From NCBI GenBank assembly GCA_903912275.1, contig CAIWGR010000588.1:1-7229 (forward strand): 7,229 nucleotides of DNA. Reading direction: 5' to 3'. Positions 1 through 6,311 of this stretch are shown here, piece after piece. The notes under the pieces were generated by a model. The model was not told where the DNA came from. It was given only the letters and a program-made list of their open reading frames with translations, and made no database searches. Position 1 is the first letter of the stretch. Every line of letters starts with the position of its first letter. The stretch is from an uncultured delta proteobacterium. Its GTDB lineage: Bacteria > Myxococcota_A > Bradymonadia > REDH01. Both the position numbers and the translations under genes were made by a program.

Positions 1-1
1 C

Positions 2-139
2 CCGGCGGTTCGAGGCGCGGAGTCGAGCATGCAGGTGGTGGCGTCGGGGACCTCCTGCCGCCATCAGATTCATGATGGGACGGGGCGAACATCGTCGCAT
101 GCGATGGTGGTTTTGGCGGGCCGGCTGAAGCGCGGATAG
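2..139 (+). CDS. C-terminal end of an FAD-linked oxidase / Fe-S dehydrogenase (partial, 5' end outside window)
   Basis: The frame beginning at base 2 is open from the window edge to a TAG at 137-139 and gives 45 residues. It reads like the C-terminal tail of large flavin/iron-sulfur dehydrogenases of the YdiJ, D-lactate or glycolate-oxidase type: a hydrophobic strand, then GTSCRHQIHDGTGR, then a histidine and a helix ending LAGRLKRG. Members of that family typically end in a 'GxSCRxQI...gr...H...LA..L' pattern, with the cysteine next to the CCG-type cluster domain. The pattern match is from memory and covers only a tail, so the exact enzyme and substrate cannot be given. The other two forward frames hold Arg/Trp/Pro-rich nonsense. 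The next gene lies 126 bases downstream on the same strand, so co-transcription is possible but not shown. Confidence 0.6.
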   Translation, partial: PAVRGAESSMQVVASGTSCRHQIHDGTGRTSSHAMVVLAGRLKRG

Positions 140-265
140 CGGTCGCGCAAAAATCGACATCGCCGTCGGCAACAGTGGCGCGCAGACGACGACAAGGAGA
201 GAGAGCGGTAGGGAGAGCATGGAGCTCATCCTAGGCCGCGCGACTCTTTGTGTGTGAGGTCTGCG
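140..265. other. Intergenic leader upstream of the large lipoprotein gene
   Basis: These 126 bases have no long frame on either strand that resembles a protein. The right half is purine-rich (GA repeats, about 191-217). A tiny frame, ATG 219 to TGA 255-257 (12 codons), ends just before the ATG at 266. I could not pick out a convincing -35/-10 pair or a sigma-54 type site, and there is no stem followed by a T-run that would end the upstream transcript. Confidence 0.5.
256..260 (+). promoter_or_regulatory. Ribosome binding site deciding the ATG start at 266
   Basis: GAGGT at 256-260 sits five bases before ATG 266. The other in-frame starts, TTG 248 and GTG 254, have no comparable purine core at the right distance, and GTG 254 overlaps the site itself. 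This supports ATG 266 as the true start. Confidence 0.65.
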
Positions 266-3200
266 ATGTGGAAGGGGCTCTGTAGTTGGATGCTGATGGC
301 GGCTTTGTGCTCGCTCTGTTGGGGGTGCGAACCCGGGAGCGAGGCCGGCACGGCGGCGGTTCGGGTGCTGCGAGGAGGGGTGGGGGACGCCTACGGACTC
401 AAGGTGACCGAGCCGTCGCCGGGCGAACGGCTGCTTGGCCGGCGGGTGACGGTGCGTGGCTGGGCGGGCGAGGGCATCAATGCTGTCATGGTCGAGGCGC
501 GCGAGGCGGTTCTGCTGCGTGGCGCCTGGCAGGCGGAGCTGGTGCTGGAGCCGGGCCAGAAGTCGGTGACGGTGGCGGCGCTCTCGAAGGGCCAGGTGGT
601 GGCGACGGCGCGGGTCGCAGTGGAGCCGCCACAGGTTGGCTCGAAGGTGAAGCGGGTTGTGGCGGAGGTGCGACCGCGCCGCGTTGCTGCGGGCGGCCGG
701 GTGACGGTGGCCTGCGAGGCGGAGGCAGAGGACGGGCTTCCGATCACGGTGCGGCGGCCATTCGCCATCATCTCGAGCGGTGCTGTGACGGCGCTGGACA
801 GCCGTCACTATCGCGCTGATGCTGCAGGTCGGGCGGCGTTCGTCTGCATGACGGACGATGCCATGCGAAGCTCCGACGATGCGCTGCTGGAGGTGATGCC
901 GGGGCCGACGGTTCGGACGGTTGCGACGGTGAACGGGCTGGAGGGCGAGGTGGTCGCGGAGGCTGGCGAGACGCTCCGGGTAGGCTGCCGGAGCTTCGAT
1001 GCGGGAGGCGCGGAGCGGCGCGACGAGGAGGCTGTGGCACAGTTTGACTGGCTCGGCGATGGGGTGAGTTGGGAGGGGGCCAACCTCGCCCGTCTGACAC
1101 GGGCAGGCGAGTACCGGCTGCGCTGCCTCTCTCCGGGCGCCAAGGAGTCGACGGCGACGCGGGTGGTGGTGGCACCTCAGAGCAGCTCGCTGCGGGCGCA
1201 GGTGACGCTGCAGCCGCAGCGTGAGCTGGTTGGCGGAGACCTGGTCCGGGTCGCGACCGCGCAGCTGGATCTGTTCGGCAACCGGGCACCGCGGGGGGCG
1301 GGCAGGCCGGAGCTCTGGTTCGCACCGGAGGACCGGAGCGAGCCTGTGGCGCTGGTGCCCGTGGCGGGGAGCGACGAGGAGCTTTCGTTCTCCCTTCCGC
1401 GGGGCGGTGGCACCCTAGAGGTGCGGCCGGGGAGCGTGACGCCTGGCAGCGGGTCGATTGCGCCGGAGCTGCCCGGTGCGGTGACGGTGCAGCCTGCATC
1501 GACGGTACCGCTTCGCGGCCAGTGCGGTCCGGCGCTGATGGTCGAGCGTGAGGGTGCGCCGGTGATCTACCGAATCGGGCTCATCGGCTACGACCCTACG
1601 ACGGACGAGGTGGAGGTGGAGGGCAACGGCCACCTCGCGCTGCGTCGCGAGGCCGACGAGCGGGGCGGTCGGATGGCGGTGACTGCGGGGAGTTCGGGGA
1701 GCTGGATTGATGTCTGGCAGCCCGCGGTGACGGGCCGGAACTTCGTGGGATTCAAGCTCTATCGGAACAGCTGGGAGGGGCGCTGGCACCGGCGTGAACT
1801 GCTGTTTGAGGACTTCTGCACCTACCTGACTGCGCCGCGCATCGTGCCGTTCGGCGAGCCGGTGGCGCACGCGCTGGAGGGCCGCATGAACCAGGTGGGG
1901 CTGGACGATGGCGGCACGACCGCGACGGCGATCGCATCGGTGGTGAACACCGCGGTGACAGCTTCGAACTTCACGGAACAGCTCGAGGCTGCGCTGCAGG
2001 CCGATCCCGTCCTGCTCGAAGGGGTGACAGCCGACGACTACTACAACGAACTGGACGACTGCGAGGCGAGTTGGAATCCGCTGGACTGGGCCGTTTGCGC
2101 CGCAGAGGTGCTAGGCGAGACGCTGGAGGCGGTGTCGAACGCGGTCGGGGTGTCGCGCATCTGGGATGCCTGCGTGGAGGCGCACGAGGGGGTGCGGGCG
2201 ACCGACCCGCAGCTCTCGCTCTGGTTCTCGAGTAACCCATCAGAGCCCTCGATCGAGGCGCGGGTGGAGGTGGAACGGATCGAGATTCCGCTCAACCGGT
2301 GCATCCTTGAGGGATCGCAGGGGATGCTGAAGCTGAAGAACCTCTCGGTCCATGCGCGGTTCGGCGTTGCGGTATCGGAGGGGCTGGCGACGGTTCGGGC
2401 GCGGGAGGTGGAGATCGACTCGCTCGATGTGGAGGGCTACCTGTCGTTCGCAGGCGTCGACTTTTCGCTGCCTTCGAGCGCGGTGGCGCGGGCGCGAGAA
2501 GAGGCGGAGCTGGTGCTGGAGCAGGAGCTCTCGCGCTACCTCTCGATGGCCTTGACGCAGCGTCCGCTGGAGTCGTTCGACATCGGCTTCGCGCTGCCAC
2601 CGCTGGGTGAACTGCTCGGTGAAGCACCTGCAGAGGAGCGGGCGCGGGCCGGCTTCCAGATGCAGCTCAGCGAGCTGCATGTGAGCCCGAACGGCTACCT
2701 GCAGGCGGGTGTCGCGAGCAGAATGAGCGGGGTTTCGGGTGGCCGATCTGGGCTTGTGCCGGCAACGCTGATGCCGTCGGTGTTGCTGCCCGGCAGCGGC
2801 GACGCAGTCGTGCCTCCGACGGCACACGAACCGCTCGGCGTGTCGCTGCAGCAGGGTTGGCTGAATGGCTTTGGACATGCTGCGTGGCAGGCGGGGTTCA
2901 TGGATGGCTACCTGCCGATGCGGACCTTTTCGATCTCTGCGCAGGAGGCCTTCGCGGAGATGCTGTCGGCGGCGGTTGCGGGTGATCCTGAAGCGCTCGC
3001 GCCGCTACGGGACCATGCGCTCACGCGGGGTGGGATGGGCATTGAGATCGCGTCGGAGCTTCCGATTTCGCTGGAGGGTTTTGATGCCGAGACGGGCGAC
3101 GCCTGGTTGGGGGTGGGTCCGGTGGTGATGGACCTGTCGGCCTGCACGAAGGCTGGGTGCCCGAGTGTGGCGATGCTGCCGATGACGGCGCGGCTGGCGG

Positions 3201-3652
3201 CAGGCGCGCTGGGGCTGGTCCCGCCCGTCCGGGTTGCGGCGCGGCTTCGCGTCCGGCTCGAGGTGGGCGCGTCGAACAGCGTCGAGATGCGCGGGCTGAA
3301 CATCCGGTCGTCGAGTCTGGCGCCGAAGGATCTGTGGGTCGCGCTCGACCGTTCTCTGACGCCGGAGGCGGTAGAGCAGGCGCTCTCGGTCGCCGGGCTG
3401 GAGCGGTCCGCGCTGGTGGCGCTGGTGACGCAGATGCTGACGGAGGAGGTTGTGCCTGCGCTGGGAACGGTGGGGCCGATTGCCTTTCCAGCGCTGCGGA
3501 CAGACTTCGCGGGGTTGGGCTCATCGAACAGCCTCGCCGTGACGCTGGCCGACGAGACGGAGCTGCTTGAGCTCGACCGGCTCTCTTCGGAGACGGGCCG
3601 CTTCTTCGTCACGACGGGCCTTCAGACGGCGCTGTCGGGAGGTGCGCCGTGA
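266..3652 (+). CDS. Large lipoprotein with Ig-like domains and a BPI/TULIP-like lipid-binding C-terminal half
   Basis: Numbering is from ATG 266 (1128 residues; TTG 248 would add six). Residues 1-20 form a short signal ending LCWGC, so Cys21 is the likely lipidated residue; Cys at -3 and Trp at -2 make the lipobox atypical. Residues 45-120 look like a beta-sandwich starting TEPSPGE. Two Ig-like segments follow, each with a probable disulfide: Cys150/Cys194 and Cys241/Cys287. A further Ig-like segment at about 310-410 contains LDLFGN. From about 533 to the end the protein resembles BPI/LBP-type TULIP proteins: an opening like the BPI N-terminus (GRMNQVGLDD), long amphipathic beta strands, a helix around 740-760, and 'LNGFGHAAWQAGF' near 866-880, which parallels the conserved start of the second BPI barrel. 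TULIP domains bind lipids in a tubular groove, so an envelope lipid-binding role is inferred, not shown. The next gene overlaps its stop. Certain as a gene; domain calls in the C-terminal half are moderate. Confidence 0.88.
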   Translation: MWKGLCSWMLMAALCSLCWGCEPGSEAGTAAVRVLRGGVGDAYGLKVTEPSPGERLLGRRVTVRGWAGEGINAVMVEAREAVLLRGAWQAELVLEPGQKSVTVAALSKGQVVATARVAVEPPQVGSKVKRVVAEVRPRRVAAGGRVTVACEAEAEDGLPITVRRPFAIISSGAVTALDSRHYRADAAGRAAFVCMTDDAMRSSDDALLEVMPGPTVRTVATVNGLEGEVVAEAGETLRVGCRSFDAGGAERRDEEAVAQFDWLGDGVSWEGANLARLTRAGEYRLRCLSPGAKESTATRVVVAPQSSSLRAQVTLQPQRELVGGDLVRVATAQLDLFGNRAPRGAGRPELWFAPEDRSEPVALVPVAGSDEELSFSLPRGGGTLEVRPGSVTPGSGSIAPELPGAVTVQPASTVPLRGQCGPALMVEREGAPVIYRIGLIGYDPTTDEVEVEGNGHLALRREADERGGRMAVTAGSSGSWIDVWQPAVTGRNFVGFKLYRNSWEGRWHRRELLFEDFCTYLTAPRIVPFGEPVAHALEGRMNQVGLDDGGTTATAIASVVNTAVTASNFTEQLEAALQADPVLLEGVTADDYYNELDDCEASWNPLDWAVCAAEVLGETLEAVSNAVGVSRIWDACVEAHEGVRATDPQLSLWFSSNPSEPSIEARVEVERIEIPLNRCILEGSQGMLKLKNLSVHARFGVAVSEGLATVRAREVEIDSLDVEGYLSFAGVDFSLPSSAVARAREEAELVLEQELSRYLSMALTQRPLESFDIGFALPPLGELLGEAPAEERARAGFQMQLSELHVSPNGYLQAGVASRMSGVSGGRSGLVPATLMPSVLLPGSGDAVVPPTAHEPLGVSLQQGWLNGFGHAAWQAGFMDGYLPMRTFSISAQEAFAEMLSAAVAGDPEALAPLRDHALTRGGMGIEIASELPISLEGFDAETGDAWLGVGPVVMDLSACTKAGCPSVAMLPMTARLAAGALGLVPPVRVAARLRVRLEVGASNSVEMRGLNIRSSSLAPKDLWVALDRSLTPEAVEQALSVAGLERSALVALVTQMLTEEVVPALGTVGPIAFPALRTDFAGLGSSNSLAVTLADETELLELDRLSSETGRFFVTTGLQTALSGGAP
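3638..3642 (+). promoter_or_regulatory. Strong Shine-Dalgarno for the coupled SUMF1-domain gene
   Basis: GGAGG (within GGGAGGTG, 3637-3644) lies inside the last codons of the large lipoprotein gene, six bases before GTG 3649. It decides the GTG start and implies that ribosomes ending the first gene can reload on the second. Confidence 0.8.
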
Positions 3653-4500
3653 GCGGGGCCGGACGGCTGCTGGCGGCGCTTCTGCTGGGCATTGCGGCGA
3701 TGCTGTGCGGATGTGCGTCGGCGGAGGTGGAGGAGCCCCCCTTCGATGCCCGGTCGGGGCCGCGCTTCGTACGCATCGAGCCGGGCGAGGTAGCGGCGGC
3801 AGGTGCGGCCGTGGCGTCTCCGCTCTGGGTGATGACGACCGAGGTGACGCGGGCGGAGTGGCGGGCCTTCGGTGGCGCCGAGACGCTGGGCGGCGACCTG
3901 TGCGGCGACAACTGCCCAGTGACGGCGATGACCTGGGGAGAGGCGGCGGCGCATGCGAATGCCCGCAGCGAGGCGCTGGGCATCGCGGCCTGCTACGACC
4001 TGAGCGGCTGCGCGGAGCAGCAGGTGACCCTGCCGCTGGTGCCGGGGCAGTCGCTGCGGAGGCGCGAGGCGCTGGTCTGCGCCGAGAGCGTGGCGCCGCG
4101 GCCGGCTTGCGCAGGGTTCAGGCTGCCGACCCGGGCAGAGTGGCAGTACCTGGCACGGGCGGGCGGGGCGCACGACCTCTGGGCATGCGCCGGAGACGGA
4201 TGTGAAGTCCGCGGCGCTGCGGCGGTGGAGGCCTGGTCCATGGAGCAGCAGGCGGCGACCGGTGGCCTCTGGCTGCCCTACCCTGCGGGCTGGTTCTGGG
4301 AGCCGAACGGATTCGGGCTGCGGGGTTTCTCGGACAATGCCTCGGAGTGGGTAGAGGCCGTGGAGGTGCGCGCAGTGGGCGAGCGATGCGGCGACTCCTA
4401 CCTGCCGCGCGGCGCGAGCGGCTCGCTCGCCTGCGACCGGCTACCCGTGAGCGGCTTCTCGGCCACGACCGGACTCCGATTGGTTCGGCGCACGGAGTAG
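3649..4500 (+). CDS. SUMF1 / formylglycine-generating-enzyme-like lipoprotein, probably non-catalytic
   Basis: The 283-residue product starts with GTG overlapping the previous stop (GTGA, 3649-3652) and has a strong ribosome site. Residues 1-21 are a signal with lipobox LCGC, so Cys22 is probably lipidated. The rest follows the SUMF1 (FGE-sulfatase) fold in order: TTEVTRAEWRAF near 63-75, PVTAMTWGEAAAHAN near 91-105, FRLPTRAEWQYLARAGG at 157-173, NASEWVE at 230-236 and the family-ending TGLRLVRR at 274-281. Paired cysteines in the middle (CYDLSGC, then CAES, ACAGF and CAGDGC) suggest disulfides and an oxidising location outside the inner membrane. True FGEs carry two cysteines five residues apart in a 'C...YC.RYR' segment after the SEW motif; here one isolated Cys follows RGAS and the second is absent, so sulfatase activation is unlikely. 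A structural or binding role beside the large lipoprotein is inferred. Confidence 0.88.
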   Translation: MSGAGRLLAALLLGIAAMLCGCASAEVEEPPFDARSGPRFVRIEPGEVAAAGAAVASPLWVMTTEVTRAEWRAFGGAETLGGDLCGDNCPVTAMTWGEAAAHANARSEALGIAACYDLSGCAEQQVTLPLVPGQSLRRREALVCAESVAPRPACAGFRLPTRAEWQYLARAGGAHDLWACAGDGCEVRGAAAVEAWSMEQQAATGGLWLPYPAGWFWEPNGFGLRGFSDNASEWVEAVEVRAVGERCGDSYLPRGASGSLACDRLPVSGFSATTGLRLVRRTE

Positions 4501-4507
4501 CGGAGGG

Positions 4508-4990
4508 CTATCGCTTGATGCAGCGGCCGTCGCTGCATCGGAAGAGCGCTCCGCACTGGAAGTCGTAGCTGCAGTCCGGCGTGTAGCTGGTGCCAAACTG
4601 CTGAGGCGGCGCAGGAGCGTAGCTCTGGCCGCCCGTTGCGTTTACCCGCTGTGCACAGAAGCCGTGGTAGTCGCCGACCCCCTTCACACAGGCCTTGCCG
4701 TAGCCACACTCGAAATCCATGGTGCAGCCTTTGGAGTCGCTGTTGGGGCCCGGCATGCACTGCTTGTAGACCTCGCCAGGCTGCTTGATGCAGACCTCGC
4801 CGGGGCCGCAGAAGCGGGTGCTCTGGCAGTCGACGGTGGCAAACCGGGGCGGCTCGCTCTGCCCCGCCGCCGTCGAGGGCGCGTAGGCGTACTGGGAGGG
4901 CGGCAGGCAGGCCAACTGCAAGAGCAGCACCGTCATCGCTGCCAACAGGTGGACGAGGCCAGACGACAATCTTGGGGCCAAGGTTTGCAT
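4508..4990 (-). CDS. Small cysteine-repeat lipoprotein (three C-x5-C-x5-C-x(4-10)-C units)
   Basis: The product has 160 residues. The N-terminus has Arg7, a hydrophobic core and LLLQLAC, so Cys28 is a likely lipidation site, although Gln at -3 is not ideal. A Pro/Ser/Ala linker follows. The mature part holds three copies of one cysteine pattern: C55-C61-C67-C78, C89-C95-C101-C112 and C140-C146-C152-C157. Units 2 and 3 share the 'C-x-x-D-F-x-C-G' start, and a Pro/Gln/Tyr-rich linker (118-138) separates them. This is the style of EB-module or Dickkopf-like cysteine knots common in myxobacterial surface lipoproteins; no enzymatic motif is visible. The start ATG at 4988-4990 lacks a clear Shine-Dalgarno; Met19 would leave too short a signal, so the longer form is preferred. 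It converges on the SUMF1-domain gene with only seven bases between stops. Function unknown; extracellular or periplasmic exposure is inferred from the likely disulfides. Confidence 0.85.
   Translation of the reverse strand: MQTLAPRLSSGLVHLLAAMTVLLLQLACLPPSQYAYAPSTAAGQSEPPRFATVDCQSTRFCGPGEVCIKQPGEVYKQCMPGPNSDSKGCTMDFECGYGKACVKGVGDYHGFCAQRVNATGGQSYAPAPPQQFGTSYTPDCSYDFQCGALFRCSDGRCIKR
4517..4539. repeat. Perfect 9-bp inverted repeat with 5-base loop between/inside convergent gene ends
   Basis: GATGCAGCG (4517-4525) and CGCTGCATC (4531-4539) are exact reverse complements separated by GCCGT. The hairpin lies 17 bases past the stop of the SUMF1-domain gene and inside the last codons of the opposing cysteine-repeat gene. 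No T-run follows on either strand, so it is not a standard intrinsic terminator. It might still stabilise the 3' end of the forward mRNA. Part of the symmetry comes from the encoded C-S-D-G-R-C residues. Confidence 0.45.
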
Positions 4991-5054
4991 CGTGCTAGAG
5001 CCGAGTGCGAGGGCTGCGCGGCGCGGCCCGGTTCCCCACCAGAAGGAGCGGTAG
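4991..5054. promoter_or_regulatory. 64-bp divergent intergenic region
   Basis: This is the only space for promoters of both the cysteine-repeat gene (leftward) and the amidohydrolase gene (rightward). It is very GC-rich. An imperfect stem (5011-5017 with 5023-5029, one G-T pair) lies in its middle. No clear -10/-35 hexamers could be assigned on either strand, so the regulatory role rests on gene arrangement alone. Confidence 0.4.
5043..5048 (+). promoter_or_regulatory. Ribosome binding site of the amidohydrolase gene
   Basis: AAGGAG at 5043-5048 is six bases before ATG 5055. It favours this start over the in-frame Met12 codon further in. Confidence 0.75.
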
Positions 5055-6311
5055 ATGGCGACAACCTCTGCCCCAAGTCAGCATCCGATGCAACTGCGAC
5101 GCCTGCTGGGGATGGCTGCGCTGTTTGTGCTGCTCACAGCCTGCAGCGGGGCGCAACCGGCCGGTACGCCGGCTGCCGCGCCAAGCGAACCTGCAACGAC
5201 CGCGGGGAGCGGCGCGGCTTCCATCGCGCTGCCGCCGCTCACCCTCGATGCACGCCCGGAGGGCCGCATCATCGACGCACACGTCCACCTAGGCGACGCC
5301 GCGCTCGCACCCGTGATCCAAAGCGTGATGGAGGAGAACGGCATCGACTATCTCTTCAACCTCTCGGGCGGCTCGCCGCGGCGCGGCATGGCCAACGCGC
5401 TGGCGCTTGAGAAGGCTACCGGCGGCCGCGTGCTCAACTTCATGGTGCCCTTCTACGAGGGGATCGACGAGCCGGCCATCGGCGAGACGCTCGCCGCAGA
5501 GCTCCGCATCTCGGTAACGAAGTTCGGCTACGCAGGCCTCAAAATCCCCAAGTCGCTCGGCCTCTACCTGCGTGACGACAACAACAAGCTGGTCGCCGTC
5601 GACGATGCGCGCCTCTTCCCGCTCTGGCGCGAGGCCGGCGCGCTCCGGGTGCCGATTTTCATCCACGTTGCCGACCCGGCAGCGTTCTGGAAGCCCTCCA
5701 CACCCGACAACGAGCGGTTCGAAGAGCTCTCCGCGCACCCGCGCTGGTCCTTCGCCGACAGCTCCGTCTATCCGCCGCGCGAGGAGCTGCTCCGCGGCTT
5801 CGAGGCGCTGGTGAAACAGTTCCCCGAGACCACCTGGGTTGGCGTGCATGCCTGCCACAACGCGGAGGACCTGCACTACATCGAGCGCATGCTTTCGACC
5901 TACCCCAACCTCTTCATCGACATCGCCGCGCGGGTACCTGAGCTGGGGCGGCACCCCGCCGATGAGGTGCGTGCACTGTTCGAACGGTTCTCCGACCGCA
6001 TCCTCTTTGCGACCGACATCGGCATCATGCAGGACCGCACGGGCGGCACCGCCTTCACGCTCGGCTCCTCTGGCGTGGAGCCCGACAAGCGGGAGGCGGT
6101 GAAGCCCTTCTACGATGCCCATCACCGCTACCTCGAGACAGGTGAGCGAGCCATCGCCCACCCCACGCCGATTCAGGGCCGATGGACGATCGATGCGATC
6201 GCGCTCGATGCGGCAACGCTCGACAAGCTCTACTACCTCAACGCCTATCGGCTGGTCGTCGGACCGACGCTGCAGCGGCGGGCGAAGATTGCGGCCGGGC
6301 AGCAGCCCTAG
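5055..6311 (+). CDS. Lipoprotein amidohydrolase (amidohydrolase 2 / ACMSD-like metal-dependent hydrolase)
   Basis: The product has 418 residues. Arg15-Arg16, a hydrophobic core and LLTAC give a textbook lipobox with Cys30 lipidated, followed by an Ala/Pro/Ser/Thr linker to about residue 68. The catalytic TIM barrel then begins with IIDAHVHLGD. The metal-binding set of the family can be followed in order: His76 and His78 (HxH), His204 in FIHVADP, His265 in GVHACHN, and Asp321 in FATDIG. Spacing and order fit ACMSD-like amidohydrolases, which hydrolyse or decarboxylate small organic acids with a divalent metal. All key residues are present, so an active enzyme is expected; the substrate is unknown. 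Most relatives are cytoplasmic, so the lipoprotein signal moves the reaction to the envelope. C-ending codons appear more frequent than in the CTG/GCG-rich genes to the left (impression, not counted). The last four bases overlap the stop of the opposing amidase gene. Confidence 0.9.
   Translation: MATTSAPSQHPMQLRRLLGMAALFVLLTACSGAQPAGTPAAAPSEPATTAGSGAASIALPPLTLDARPEGRIIDAHVHLGDAALAPVIQSVMEENGIDYLFNLSGGSPRRGMANALALEKATGGRVLNFMVPFYEGIDEPAIGETLAAELRISVTKFGYAGLKIPKSLGLYLRDDNNKLVAVDDARLFPLWREAGALRVPIFIHVADPAAFWKPSTPDNERFEELSAHPRWSFADSSVYPPREELLRGFEALVKQFPETTWVGVHACHNAEDLHYIERMLSTYPNLFIDIAARVPELGRHPADEVRALFERFSDRILFATDIGIMQDRTGGTAFTLGSSGVEPDKREAVKPFYDAHHRYLETGERAIAHPTPIQGRWTIDAIALDAATLDKLYYLNAYRLVVGPTLQRRAKIAAGQQP
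6308..6311. other. Shared CTAG: overlapping stop codons of convergent genes
   Basis: The forward amidohydrolase ends with TAG at 6309-6311 and the reverse amidase ends with TAG read from 6310 to 6308. Both stops are read from the palindromic CTAG, leaving no space for a separate terminator. Confidence 0.9.

Noticed and set aside
61..78. Six-bp inverted repeat CCATCA/TGATGG as a possible terminator
   Set aside because: It is inside the coding tail of the upstream gene, the stem is short and no T-run follows.
95..104. 10-bp palindrome TCGCATGCGA, with CATCG/CGATG flanks, as a possible operator
   Set aside because: It lies inside the frame of the upstream partial gene and short palindromes are common in GC-rich coding DNA; nothing else points to a regulator site.
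113..142. TTGGCG followed by an AT-containing hexamer as a possible promoter
   Set aside because: The -10 match is poor and the elements overlap coding sequence; not better than chance.
768..1499. Long minus-strand open frame (243 codons) opposite the Ig-like region
   Set aside because: Composition is Pro/Ala/Arg/Ser-rich without domain pattern, as expected for an antisense shadow of GC-rich coding DNA; the forward frame is clearly real.
2908..3612. Minus-strand open frame (234 codons) opposite the lipid-binding-like half
   Set aside because: Ser/Thr/Ala-rich with no family motif and fully overlapped by the forward gene.
3567..4205. Forward open frame of 212 codons overlapping the junction of the two coupled genes
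   Set aside because: Arg/Gly/Ala-rich and lacks motifs; the overlapping SUMF1-like frame has recognisable family sequence throughout.
4664..5410. Forward open frame of 248 codons across the cysteine-repeat gene and the divergent region
   Set aside because: It runs antisense to a convincing lipoprotein and out of frame over the amidohydrolase start; no motif is seen.
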